From NCBI GenBank assembly GCA_964477735.1, contig CAYZFD010000003.1, positions 1-64,000 of the forward strand: a stretch of DNA of 64,000 nt, read 5' to 3'. The notes under the pieces are model-generated. The model ran no database searches. It saw nothing but the letters and a program-made list of their open reading frames with translations, and had not been told where the DNA came from. The position numbers and the translations under genes were made by a program. Positions 52,274 to 60,787 of this stretch are shown piece after piece (positions within the stretch are counted from its first letter, which is position 1; each line of letters starts with the position of its first letter). This DNA is from CAYZFD01 sp964477735 (lineage in GTDB: Bacteria; Bacteroidota; Bacteroidia; Flavobacteriales; Flavobacteriaceae).

Positions 52274-53232
52274 TGAATATTTTTCGAAATAAGAAGTTTT
52301 GAATGTTTATCTGAAATTTCAATTTGCCCAACCCCAACAGGCGATTGAAACAACTCAAGTGGCAAATGCCCATTAACATCAAGTTTCATAAAATCTGCCA
52401 CAACTCGAAAATCATTCGGTTTAATGGTTTTAATTTCTTCAAAACCACTAACAAACTTTATCTTAACTGCTGAGGGGAAGAGTGTCGCCTCAACATCTGG
52501 CGGTAGGTTTATGATTTCTACAGGAACCTCAATAATTCCCTCTGTGAATCGCTCCACTTGCAGTTTTAAAACGATTTTAGGAGGGCTCAAAGAAGCTAAT
52601 AATCCCAATTGCTGTGGCCTAACCATAGCGATTTCTTCTACACTTTGGTCAAGGGCCTCTAAATTTAGAGGATCAAGTCTAAGAAAATGAATCGTATCAA
52701 TTTCAGTTGCACTTCCCTTAATTGTTATGCTGTCTGGAAAAATTTCAAGTTCGTTTTTAGACCGAAATCCTTGGGAAAATGAAATGGGGTGGTCATAGAT
52801 CAATGGTACTTTCTTCGTATAAGCCCTAGTTATAGGCAAAAAGAAGGTGTCTTGAGCGATAGAATTTACGTTAACATTTCCAGGTAAATGTTGTTGAATT
52901 TGTAACAGCAACTGGCTTTGACTTAGAAAATATCTGTTTTTAATTTGATAGGCCGAACGCACCTCAACAGGCATTTTTTTTTCGATCAATTGATGCCAAA
53001 ACAACCTGTACCCACTAGCGGTTACCGCCACTGAAACTTGTGATTTCATATCAGTTTTCGAGAGCAATTGATTTGGCGCTAAACCTGTAAACACTAATGG
53101 AACAGAAATTACGGTGGTGTAGGATTTGGCCAGCTGATTGGTGAGCCACATCAAAAAAGATAGGCTGATGAACAAAGCCAACAGCCTAGACCGATTTTTA
53201 TTTACGTTTTTATGTTTTTTTTTGTGCAGCAT
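52270..53232 (-). CDS. YbbR-like membrane-anchored protein
   Basis: A 320-aa protein with a basic N-terminus, one transmembrane helix (about 17-35) and an extracytoplasmic region with YbbR-type beta repeats (for example VPLVFTGL near 46, KVPLIYDHPISFSQGF in parts, and EGIIEVPVEIINLPPDV). YbbR/CdaR proteins regulate the diadenylate cyclase CdaA in Firmicutes; in Bacteroidota the role is unclear, and no cdaA gene is visible nearby. It is coupled to coaE. Confidence 0.8.
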   Translation of the reverse strand: MLHKKKHKNVNKNRSRLLALFISLSFLMWLTNQLAKSYTTVISVPLVFTGLAPNQLLSKTDMKSQVSVAVTASGYRLFWHQLIEKKMPVEVRSAYQIKNRYFLSQSQLLLQIQQHLPGNVNVNSIAQDTFFLPITRAYTKKVPLIYDHPISFSQGFRSKNELEIFPDSITIKGSATEIDTIHFLRLDPLNLEALDQSVEEIAMVRPQQLGLLASLSPPKIVLKLQVERFTEGIIEVPVEIINLPPDVEATLFPSAVKIKFVSGFEEIKTIKPNDFRVVADFMKLDVNGHLPLELFQSPVGVGQIEISDKHSKLLISKNIQ

Positions 53233-53250
53233 TTAGGCCTAAGATGTAAT

Positions 53251-53258
53251 CAAAAATA
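53251..53258 (-). promoter_or_regulatory. -7 promoter element for the YbbR-coaE-kinase operon
   Basis: The minus strand reads TATTTTTG (TAnnTTTG), ending 18 bases before the ATG at 53232. It has no TTG at normal spacing. Confidence 0.42.
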
Positions 53259-53275
53259 CATCAAAAAACCCAATC

Positions 53276-54094
53276 TTATTCTTGGTTTTCAAAGAACTCC
53301 ATCACCTGCTCACTCACGCCCATATTAGAAAACCCTCCATCATTATAGAGGTTTTGTAGGGTGACACGCTTTGTTAGATCGGAAAAGAGACTAACGGTAT
53401 AATTGGCACAATCAAGAGCTGTTGCATTCCCCAATGGCGACATTTTTTCGGCATATGCAATAAAACCATCAAATCCTTTTACTCCTTTTCCTGCGGTGGT
53501 GGGGGTTGGAGATTGGGAGATGGTGTTGACCCGAACTTTTTTGTTTTTACCAAAGAAATAACCAAAACTACGGGCAATTGACTCCAAATAAGCCTTATTG
53601 TCGGCCATGTCATTATAGTCTGGGAAAACACGTTGTGCAGCCATATAACTCAAGGCCACAATACTACCCCACTCATTCATGGCATCGGATTGATAAAGGG
53701 TTTGCATTAACTTATGAAAAGAAACTGCTGAAACATCCCAACCTTTAGTCATCCATTCATGGTTAAGATCAGTGTAATGACGTCCCTTTCTTACATTCAC
53801 TGACATGCCAATTGAATGCAATACAAAATCGATCTTTCCGCCCAAAACTTCCATGGATTCGTCAATTAATTTTTGAAGATCTTCAACAGAAGTAGCATCT
53901 GCAGGAATTACCTTGGCGTTTGTTTTTTCTGCAAGTTCATTGATGGTCCCCATCCGCAAAGCAATTGGTGCATTGGTAAGTACAAATTTTCCACCTTCTT
54001 CGTGCACCCTCTCGGCTGTTTTCCAGGCAATTGAATTGGAATCTAATGCCCCAAAAATAATTCCCCTTTTTCCTTTTAGTAAGTTATATGACAT
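53276..54094 (-). CDS. fabI: Enoyl-ACP reductase (NADH)
   Basis: This 272-aa short-chain dehydrogenase reduces enoyl-ACP, the last step of fatty-acid elongation and the triclosan target. NAD binding begins GIIFGALDSNSIAWKTA, the active site has Tyr-X6-Lys in SYMAAQRVFPDYNDMADNKAYLE (read in parts), and ISQSPTPTTAGKG follows. It ends EFFENQE, slightly longer than the E. coli enzyme. It is between recN (28 bp) and the YbbR gene (43 bp), each with its own promoter element. Confidence 0.95.
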   Translation of the reverse strand: MSYNLLKGKRGIIFGALDSNSIAWKTAERVHEEGGKFVLTNAPIALRMGTINELAEKTNAKVIPADATSVEDLQKLIDESMEVLGGKIDFVLHSIGMSVNVRKGRHYTDLNHEWMTKGWDVSAVSFHKLMQTLYQSDAMNEWGSIVALSYMAAQRVFPDYNDMADNKAYLESIARSFGYFFGKNKKVRVNTISQSPTPTTAGKGVKGFDGFIAYAEKMSPLGNATALDCANYTVSLFSDLTKRVTLQNLYNDGGFSNMGVSEQVMEFFENQE

Positions 54095-54111
54095 TTGTAT
54101 TGTTTTGCTGG

Positions 54112-54119
54112 CAAAGATA
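54112..54119 (-). promoter_or_regulatory. -7 promoter element for fabI
   Basis: The minus strand reads TATCTTTG (TAnnTTTG), ending 17 bases before the fabI ATG and only 4 bp outside the recN stop. Any -33 element would lie within recN coding sequence. Confidence 0.5.
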
Positions 54120-54122
54120 AAA

Positions 54123-55775
54123 CTAATTCACCAACTCCCGTGCGTGCTGAATGGCAGTTTCGCTGGGCGAATCTCCGTCGAGCATTTGAGCAAGTTCTTT
54201 GATGCGTTCTTCACGATCCAAAACCTTAAGATGAGAAGTTGTTTTGCCTTGATTTTCTTGCTTAAAAATTTTCAATTGTTGATGACCCTTTGCAGCAATT
54301 TGAGGAGCATGGGTGATCACCAACAATTGCATAGATTCACTCATTTTCAAAAGCAATTGCCCTATGTTGTGTGAAACTTCTCCCGAAACTCCTGTGTCGA
54401 TCTCATCTAAGATTAGGGTTGGAAGCTGTATATTTTGCGCCATTATAGATTTTATCACCAACATGATTCTGGATTGTTCTCCTCCAGAAGCCACTTTTTT
54501 TAGGGGTGCAAAATCAACCCCTTTGTTGGCAGAAAACAACACTTCCAAGGTTTGTTTTCCAAACAAATTAAATTCTTGAGAATTTTGAAAGTCAAATTTC
54601 ATTGAGGCATTTTTAATCCCAAGTAAAGACAATTGACTTACAATGTTAGAGGCCAAATCGTTGGCAACATTCAAACGTTTTTTTGACAGCTGTTGAGCGT
54701 CATTTTCTAGTTTTGAGAACAACTCTTCCTGAACCCTCTTCAGTTCAGTAATACGAGAATCTAGGCTAATGTTTTGATCACACAGTACGGCGAGCTCTGA
54801 TTTCACTCGAAGTAATTCTGTAATACTGTTCACTTGGTGTTTCTTTTGAAGCGCATAAAGATTCTGAAGCTTTTCTTGAAGTAATTGTAGTCGAGCAGGA
54901 TCATCAACAACCTGATCAGCTTGAGATTCTAATTCATTTCTAAGGTCATCTAATTCTAACCAACAACTTTGAATTCTGGTGTAGATTTCTTGAAGTCTTG
55001 GCGAAATGTTTTGAATTCGTTGTAGATTGTTTCGCACCAATGCCAATTGGTCAAGGATGCCATGCTCTTCAATTTCTAGGATTTGTTGTCCACTCACCAA
55101 GGCCTCTTTTATTTCTTCAGACTGATCGAGTGCTTGCACTTCAGTTTCCCAAATTTCTTGTTGCCCCTCTTTTAGTTGGGCTTGCACCAATTCGTCAAAT
55201 AAAAATTGATGATAACTCAGGTCTTGTTTGGCAGATTCTTGTGAAGCCAATAGTTGCGTTAAAGCTTTTTCGTTATTTCTATACGCTTTTAAATTCGATT
55301 GAAAACCAGCCAATAAAGTTTCATTTTTGGCTACAGAGTCAATGAGATGAAAATGAAAGTTAGTATCTATAAGTTGACGACTTTGAAACTGGGTGTGAAT
55401 GTCAATGAGTTGTTCACCAACGTCTTTCATTAGTTCAAGAGTCACTGGTGAATCGTTGATGAAAGCCCGAGATTTGCCACTGGGAAGTATCTCTCGCCTA
55501 AGAATGGTTTCGTTTTCAAAGTCAATCTCCTCTCTTTTAAATAGTAATTCAAGCTTCGGAGAAGCTAACCAAATGGTGATTTCAACCACACATTTTTTTT
55601 CAGCATTTCTTAAAGCACTTCGGTCTGCGCGCTGTCCCAAGGCTAGAGATAGTGCGTCGAGCAATATAGACTTCCCCGCTCCAGTTTCACCTGTTAGCGA
55701 AGTAAATCCTTGGTTGAATTCCATTTCTAGATCTTCAATCAAAGCAAAGTTTTGTATGCTTATGGCCCTTAGCAA
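54123..55775 (-). CDS. recN: DNA repair protein RecN, TTG start
   Basis: This 550-aa SMC-like ATPase acts in double-strand-break repair. The N-terminal Walker A is TGETGAGKSILLDALSLALGQRADR (read in parts), a long coiled coil spans about 150-370, and the C-terminal signature KKVASGGEQSRIML and Walker B LPTLILDEIDTGVSG complete the head. The only sensible start is TTG 55775 (MLRAISIQNFALIEDL). No ATG precedes it before an in-frame stop, and a full promoter lies just upstream. Confidence 0.93.
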   Translation of the reverse strand: MLRAISIQNFALIEDLEMEFNQGFTSLTGETGAGKSILLDALSLALGQRADRSALRNAEKKCVVEITIWLASPKLELLFKREEIDFENETILRREILPSGKSRAFINDSPVTLELMKDVGEQLIDIHTQFQSRQLIDTNFHFHLIDSVAKNETLLAGFQSNLKAYRNNEKALTQLLASQESAKQDLSYHQFLFDELVQAQLKEGQQEIWETEVQALDQSEEIKEALVSGQQILEIEEHGILDQLALVRNNLQRIQNISPRLQEIYTRIQSCWLELDDLRNELESQADQVVDDPARLQLLQEKLQNLYALQKKHQVNSITELLRVKSELAVLCDQNISLDSRITELKRVQEELFSKLENDAQQLSKKRLNVANDLASNIVSQLSLLGIKNASMKFDFQNSQEFNLFGKQTLEVLFSANKGVDFAPLKKVASGGEQSRIMLVIKSIMAQNIQLPTLILDEIDTGVSGEVSHNIGQLLLKMSESMQLLVITHAPQIAAKGHQQLKIFKQENQGKTTSHLKVLDREERIKELAQMLDGDSPSETAIQHARELVN

Positions 55776-55792
55776 AGTGTCTAAATATTTAT

Positions 55793-55822
55793 CAAATATA
55801 GAGCAGAATTAAATGGAATCAA
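55793..55822 (-). promoter_or_regulatory. Promoter of recN (-33 TTG, -7 TATATTTG)
   Basis: The minus strand shows TTG (55822-55820), a 19-base spacer and TATATTTG (55800-55793), ending 17 bases before the TTG start codon. It lies in the 70-bp gap after the porD-like gene. Confidence 0.68.
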
Positions 55823-55845
55823 ACCCCAATAATCTTTTGAAAATA

Positions 55846-56736
55846 TTAAAAACGAATGTTATTCCATTTAGAAGAAAAGAAGGGTGCTACTTTATTGAGC
55901 ATGGCCACCAAATCTTTTACAGGGACTTTAGGTCCTGCACTAAAAGTTTGAAAAATCTCGTCAGCTTTGGCTTCAAAAAAAGTTTGCGTTAAAAAGGCTC
56001 CAGGTCTTCGCCGATCGAGATCGGTGAAAGTCATCAAGCTTTGGGCCATGACTTGCTTGGCTTCAAGAGGGTTGCTGTGCATCACATCCATTCCATTTCG
56101 GTGATACTGATAATTGACTGAGCGCAATTCCTGAAAAGTATTCGACAACACATTTTCTGCCAACCAATATCGATTTCTTCGACCATCGGAGGGACTCCAA
56201 CCTGTAAAACCGCTTTGTTGTGCTAAACCAGCGATTTGTTGGGCTTTTTCGAAATAATTGGTGCCTCCCAAAGGTGCGAAAGAATCAGCATCCATTCCCA
56301 AGGCGTAATAAACATAAAACGAGAGCAATGAAACCAGGTTAGATTCAAAGGCATTGGCATTGAATATGAGCGGCTGAAATTCCACATATTTAAAGTTGAA
56401 ATTATCGTCTTTAAAATTCAATAATGATGATTGGTAGGTGGAATTGTAAATAGGTCTATAGGATTGAATCTGCAGGGAAGCAGAAAATTGATCGTTTTCG
56501 TAGGCTGTCACACTTATAAAAAGATCCATTTCTATTTTTTCGTGCTCGTCTAACGAAAGTTCTGTCCAAGCAGTTTGGTTTAAAAAATCAGCAAGGGCAC
56601 GTTCTAAGGTTTTAAAAACTTGTTGATTGGTTTGGCTAACCAAGTCCGCATTCACTTCTACCCTACACTTAAGTTCTTGAGCATAACCAGTAATCGCAAA
56701 CATAAATAACGTTAAAAACAGTAGGCGTTTTATCAT
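55846..56736 (-). CDS. porD: DUF4835 / PorD-like protein, type IX secretion-associated
   Basis: This 296-aa secreted protein has a signal peptide (about 1-19, ending GYAQ). It resembles the DUF4835 family that is now named PorD in some Bacteroidota annotations (LKCRVEVNADLV near the start; YVYYALGMDADSFAPLGGT in the middle; RNRYWLAENVLSNTFQELR later). The link to type IX secretion is remembered from family naming, not visible in the sequence. It overlaps coaBC by four bases and belongs to bamD-omega-coaBC-porD. Confidence 0.78.
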   Translation of the reverse strand: MIKRLLFLTLFMFAITGYAQELKCRVEVNADLVSQTNQQVFKTLERALADFLNQTAWTELSLDEHEKIEMDLFISVTAYENDQFSASLQIQSYRPIYNSTYQSSLLNFKDDNFNFKYVEFQPLIFNANAFESNLVSLLSFYVYYALGMDADSFAPLGGTNYFEKAQQIAGLAQQSGFTGWSPSDGRRNRYWLAENVLSNTFQELRSVNYQYHRNGMDVMHSNPLEAKQVMAQSLMTFTDLDRRRPGAFLTQTFFEAKADEIFQTFSAGPKVPVKDLVAMLNKVAPFFSSKWNNIRF

Positions 56737-57938
56737 AGCATAGGAATTAATTGGTTTAAAATATCTAAAGCTACAGCTTCTTTTGATTTGAGTTCAAACG
56801 GCAATATGTTGTGTGCTTTATCAATAAAAGTAATTTTATTGGTATCCACACCGAATCCAGCACCCGAATCATTTAGGGAGTTGAGAACGATGGCGTCTAG
56901 ATTCTTGCGCTTTAGTTTGTCAATGGCATTTTGGATTTCATGATCAGTTTCGAGCGCAAAACCCACCAGAATTTGATCCTTTTTTTGAGACCCCAATGTA
57001 GCGAGAACATCTGTTGTTGGCACCAAAGCTACTGCCAAACCAAGATCATTCTTTTTCATTTTTTTTGAAGCTACATTAGCCACTTTATAATCAGAAACAG
57101 CAGCCGACATCACAAACAGGTCTGCATCATTGAAATTAGACAAACTTGCTTGGCACATTTCTTCAGCTGTTTTCACGGGAATGCAATTCACTTTCTCACT
57201 TCTAGTTTTTAGATGTGTTGGTCCCGAAATGAGTGTCACTTCGGCACCGAGTGAAGCAGCTGTGTCGGCAATGGCATAGCCCATTTTTCCTGATGAATGG
57301 TTTCCAATAAAACGCACAGGATCAATTGGTTCGTATGTTGGACCTGCCGTAACCACTACTTTTTTACCTTTTAAAGGTGCTTTTGATTCGAAATATTGGT
57401 GCAAAAATTCAAAAATATTTTCGGGCTCTTCCATACGTCCCTCCCCTTCCAATCCGCTCGCTAGGGGCCCTGAAGTGGAAGGAATCATGATGTTTCCGAA
57501 AGCAGTTAGGGTTTCAAAAGTTTTTTGAGTTGCGGGGTGCTTATGCATGTCTAAATCCATAGCTGGCGCAAAAAAAACGGGACACTTCGCTGATAAATAA
57601 CAAGCCAACAAAAGGTTATCACAAGTGGCCGAAGCCATTTTCGAGAGCGTGTTGGCTGTGGCCGGAGCGATGATCATCAAATCAGCCCAGAGTGCCAATT
57701 CCACGTGGTTGTTCCAAACTGGATGGTCACCATCATGATCAGAGAAAGTGGAAAGCACAGGATGCTTAGACAGTGTCGAAAGTGTGAGTGGCGCCACAAA
57801 ATCAGTGGCAGAAGGGGTAAGCACTACCCTAACCTCTGCATCAGCTTTTGTAAACAACCGAATGAGTGATGGAATTTTGTAAGCTGCGATTCCACCAGAA
57901 ATGCCGAGGAGTATTTTTTTACCTCGAAGCAAAGACAT
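56733..57938 (-). CDS. coaBC: Bifunctional phosphopantothenoylcysteine decarboxylase / synthetase
   Basis: This 401-aa protein joins the flavin-dependent CoaC (LLGISGGIAAYK at the N-terminus, NNHVELALWAD with the catalytic His, IIAPATANTLSKMA) to CoaB (VVTAGPTYEPIDPVRFIGNHSSGKMG in parts, and KKDQILVGFALE). It carries out two successive CoA steps. ATG 57938 is the start, one base after the omega-subunit stop. A 15-residue upstream reading would overlap the omega gene. Confidence 0.95.
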   Translation of the reverse strand: MSLLRGKKILLGISGGIAAYKIPSLIRLFTKADAEVRVVLTPSATDFVAPLTLSTLSKHPVLSTFSDHDGDHPVWNNHVELALWADLMIIAPATANTLSKMASATCDNLLLACYLSAKCPVFFAPAMDLDMHKHPATQKTFETLTAFGNIMIPSTSGPLASGLEGEGRMEEPENIFEFLHQYFESKAPLKGKKVVVTAGPTYEPIDPVRFIGNHSSGKMGYAIADTAASLGAEVTLISGPTHLKTRSEKVNCIPVKTAEEMCQASLSNFNDADLFVMSAAVSDYKVANVASKKMKKNDLGLAVALVPTTDVLATLGSQKKDQILVGFALETDHEIQNAIDKLKRKNLDAIVLNSLNDSGAGFGVDTNKITFIDKAHNILPFELKSKEAVALDILNQLIPML

Positions 57939-57939
57939 C

Positions 57940-58263
57940 CTACTGAGGGGTTTCTGTGTAGCGGTAGTAAATCTTTTCAGCAAGCCACTCTTCTATGGCA
58001 ATGGCATGAGGTTTTGGAAGTTTTTCGTAAAACTTAGAAACTTCTATTTGCTCCTTGTTTTCGAAAATTTCCTCTAAGCTTTCGGTTGGCGTTGCAAACT
58101 CTTCAAGCTTTTCTAACAATTCGCGTTTGATTTCTTCATTAATTTGAATGGCACGCTTTGAAGCGATCGAAATCGCTTCGTAAAGGTTGTCAGTTTCCTT
58201 GTCGATCGCATTTCTATCGTACGTAACAGAGCTAACTGGGGCTTGCGTTTTCTTTAAATCCAT
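57940..58263 (-). CDS. rpoZ: DNA-directed RNA polymerase omega subunit (Bacteroidota type)
   Basis: A 107-aa protein of the RNA polymerase Rpb6/omega family in its Bacteroidota form. The core DNLYEAISIASKRAIQINEEIK holds the conserved helix (ISIASKRA). It is followed by an acidic helix and ends LPKPHAIAIEEWLAEKIYYR. Position between bamD and coaBC is a recurrent arrangement in this phylum and supports the call. It assists polymerase assembly. Confidence 0.88.
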   Translation of the reverse strand: MDLKKTQAPVSSVTYDRNAIDKETDNLYEAISIASKRAIQINEEIKRELLEKLEEFATPTESLEEIFENKEQIEVSKFYEKLPKPHAIAIEEWLAEKIYYRYTETPQ

Positions 58264-58290
58264 GTCTATTAAGCTGTTGTGATTTGAATT

Positions 58291-59094
58291 TTAGGAGGCA
58301 AATTTACGGATTTCTTCGTCTATAACCTCTAATTTCTTGGCTGTTTTTTTCAAATAATCCGATTCGGGGTAGTATCGAATAAGCGTCTCGTGAATTTTTT
58401 TGGCATTTTGCAAACGGTCCATCTTCTTAGATTGAATGCTATTTACCGCCAATTCATAGGCGGCATCAAAATGTTCATAGAGCGCCGCTTCTCGGAATGG
58501 TGTACCAGGATAATCCACCACAAACGCATCTAGTGCTTTAATGGCGGCTTTGTAATCGCGAATAGTATTGTATTGTTTAGCGATCTCAAAAGCTTTTTTT
58601 TCAAGTTTTTCTCTCAACTCCTTGGTGAGCAAATTGGCCTCAACCATTCTTTCCGAATTGGGAAATCCATTGATAAATTCTTGTAAGATGTCCATGGCTT
58701 CTAAAGTAGCCTTCTGATCTAAGCTAAATGTCGGCGATAGCATATACTTACTTTTGGCAGCCATAAACATGGCTTCTTCAATTTTTTGGCTTTTAGGATA
58801 GGCCTTAATAAAAGTTTCGTATTGATAGGCAGCCAAATAATAGCTCTTTCGTTCATACAAAGCATTGGCATAGAAAAAGGTGATGCGTTCTGCTTGTGGT
58901 TTCCCTCTATATTTAGGTAGGATTTGCTCAAATAAACGCTCTGCCCTGCGAAAATCACCCGCTTCGTAATAGGCTTCTGCTGCATCATATTTTACCTTAA
59001 CGTCTTCACTTTTAAGCACCTTTTGATATTCACCACAAGATGTTAATTGCAAAAGGGTTGACAATGTCAAAATTAAAGCAATGTGTTTTTTCAT
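58291..59094 (-). CDS. bamD: Outer-membrane protein assembly factor BamD
   Basis: This 267-aa lipoprotein (LQLTSC, Cys20) is made of about five TPR repeats (for example AAEAYYEAGDFRRAERLFEQILPKY in parts, and AYQYETFIKAYPKSQKIEEAMF). BamD is the essential lipoprotein partner of BamA in beta-barrel insertion. It heads the bamD-omega-coaBC-porD cluster with a strong promoter. Confidence 0.93.
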   Translation of the reverse strand: MKKHIALILTLSTLLQLTSCGEYQKVLKSEDVKVKYDAAEAYYEAGDFRRAERLFEQILPKYRGKPQAERITFFYANALYERKSYYLAAYQYETFIKAYPKSQKIEEAMFMAAKSKYMLSPTFSLDQKATLEAMDILQEFINGFPNSERMVEANLLTKELREKLEKKAFEIAKQYNTIRDYKAAIKALDAFVVDYPGTPFREAALYEHFDAAYELAVNSIQSKKMDRLQNAKKIHETLIRYYPESDYLKKTAKKLEVIDEEIRKFAS

Positions 59095-59110
59095 GTTTAA
59101 TGAACTTGGG

Positions 59111-59140
59111 CAAATTTAATTCTTTTTAAAGCAATCACAA
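59111..59140 (-). promoter_or_regulatory. Promoter of bamD (-33 TTG, -7 TAAATTTG)
   Basis: The minus strand has TTG (59140-59138), a 19-base spacer and TAAATTTG (59118-59111), ending 16 bases before the ATG. Confidence 0.68.
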
Positions 59141-59325
59141 ACTTTAATCTGGAGTTTAAAGCGTTAAATTTTTATTAAAAATCAATTGCACAGGATAAGG
59201 TTTTTCCTACATCAACATTTGATAATATTTCCTGGAAAATGATTTAAAAATGATGATAAATCATAAATAAATTCAACAAATCTATAAGATCAACGAAACG
59301 GCCAATATATGGGCTAAATAGCAAA

Positions 59326-60060
59326 ATGAAACAACTGACTTTTATGAAAAATTTTAAGAAAACGTTTGGTGTTTTATTGTTTGCCAGCCTGTTTACATGT
59401 TGGGGACAGCATCAATACGAAATCTCATTTCAAGGAAAAGGTGTAGTATTGGCCACGCCAGATCGAATTCACTTCAGAGTAGCCGTTGAAGAATATGGCA
59501 AAGAATTGATCCCACTTAAAAAAGTGGTCACAGAAAAGATGTCAGATGCCTTGCAAATTTGTTTAAAAACAGGTGTTGATAAAAAAAACCTACAAACAGG
59601 GCAGCTCGTCATAGAGCCTGTGATGGAGTATCATAACCAAAAACGCTTCAGATCTGGATACAGAATAAACCAATCCTTATATGTTTTACTAGAAAAACCA
59701 GAAAGCTATGACGCTTTGCTCACCGACCTCCTTTTGGCAGGAATTAACGAAGTGAAAGAAGTGAGTTTTAAAAGTTCTAAGCAAAAGGAATTGGAAAAAA
59801 AGGCCTTAAAATTGGCCATACAAAATGCTAAATCAAACGCCCTTTTTGCGAGTATAGAGGCAGGGTTTCAGCTAGGAAGTCTAGTAGATTATTCAGAAGA
59901 CACCTTCCTTCCTATCCCCATTTACAGGGCAGAAAGCATGATGATGGCAAGTGAAAGTTATGATCAAGGCCCAAATCAAGGCCCCTCGATTGCTCTTGGT
60001 CAAATGAAAATTCAAAAAACCGTATCGCTTGTTTACACTGTTGAAACAAACGACAGGTAA
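59326..60060 (+). CDS. SIMPL-domain (YggE-like) secreted protein
   Basis: A 244-aa protein with a signal peptide (about 1-27) and a SIMPL domain (DUF541/YggE). It opens ISFQGKGVVLATPDRIHFRVAVEEYG in the usual way and ends with a QKTVSLVYTVE strand. YggE-type proteins are periplasmic and linked to oxidative stress; the mechanism is unknown. ATG 59326 or an internal ATG at 59344 both give a signal peptide. There is a 231-bp gap to bamD, divergent, with no clear promoter on this side. Confidence 0.82.
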   Translation: MKQLTFMKNFKKTFGVLLFASLFTCWGQHQYEISFQGKGVVLATPDRIHFRVAVEEYGKELIPLKKVVTEKMSDALQICLKTGVDKKNLQTGQLVIEPVMEYHNQKRFRSGYRINQSLYVLLEKPESYDALLTDLLLAGINEVKEVSFKSSKQKELEKKALKLAIQNAKSNALFASIEAGFQLGSLVDYSEDTFLPIPIYRAESMMMASESYDQGPNQGPSIALGQMKIQKTVSLVYTVETNDR

Positions 60061-60090
60061 CTCTATTATAAACCATTTAAATCAAAAATT

Positions 60091-60771
60091 ATGAAAAGAT
60101 TAATTGCAGAATTTTTAGGTACTTTCGTCCTCGTATTGGGTGGTTGTGGAAGTGCCGTTTTGGCAGCAGATCACATTGGCGTTTTAGGTGTTTCATTAGC
60201 TTTTGGACTCACCGTATTGTGTATGATTTACGCAGTGGGTCATATTTCTGGCGCTCACTTTAATCCCGCGGTCAGCCTTGGCCTGTGGATGGGTGGAAGA
60301 TTTAATTCCGCTCAACTCATCCCCTACATTGTTGCTCAGGTTTTGGGTGCTACAGCCGCCGCTGGAATTCTTTATTTGATTCTATCTGGTCATGGATACA
60401 TATCAGAAGCTGGGCTGGGCATAGGCTCGTTTGCTACCAATGGCTTTGGCGAGCATTCTCCAGGAGGATACAATATGCAAGCTGCGTTGATCACCGAAAT
60501 CATCATGACTTTTGTTTTTGTACTCATCATTTTGGGTGCAACAGATTCAAGAGCTCCAAAAGGATTTGCAGGAGTGGCTATAGGGTTGGCCCTCACCCTG
60601 GTGCATTTGGTGAGCATTCCTGTTACCAATACATCCGTCAACCCCGCCAGAAGCACCTCGCAAGCCCTGTTTGTTGGAGGTGAGGCCATGGGCCAGTTGT
60701 GGCTGTTTTGGGTGGCCCCAATCATTGGGGCCCTAATGGCTGGACTGGTTTATAGGGCTATTGAAAAATAA
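60091..60771 (+). CDS. aqpZ: Aquaporin Z
   Basis: This 226-aa channel has six helices and two NPA half-helices (SGAHFNPAVSLG and NTSVNPARSTSQ). His in VHL, Thr in TNTS and the Arg after the second NPA form the narrow water-selective filter of AqpZ; glycerol channels replace these residues. It passes water across the inner membrane. It is 30 bp after the SIMPL gene. Confidence 0.95.
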   Translation: MKRLIAEFLGTFVLVLGGCGSAVLAADHIGVLGVSLAFGLTVLCMIYAVGHISGAHFNPAVSLGLWMGGRFNSAQLIPYIVAQVLGATAAAGILYLILSGHGYISEAGLGIGSFATNGFGEHSPGGYNMQAALITEIIMTFVFVLIILGATDSRAPKGFAGVAIGLALTLVHLVSIPVTNTSVNPARSTSQALFVGGEAMGQLWLFWVAPIIGALMAGLVYRAIEK

Positions 60772-60787
60772 AATTCTAAACTAGTAA

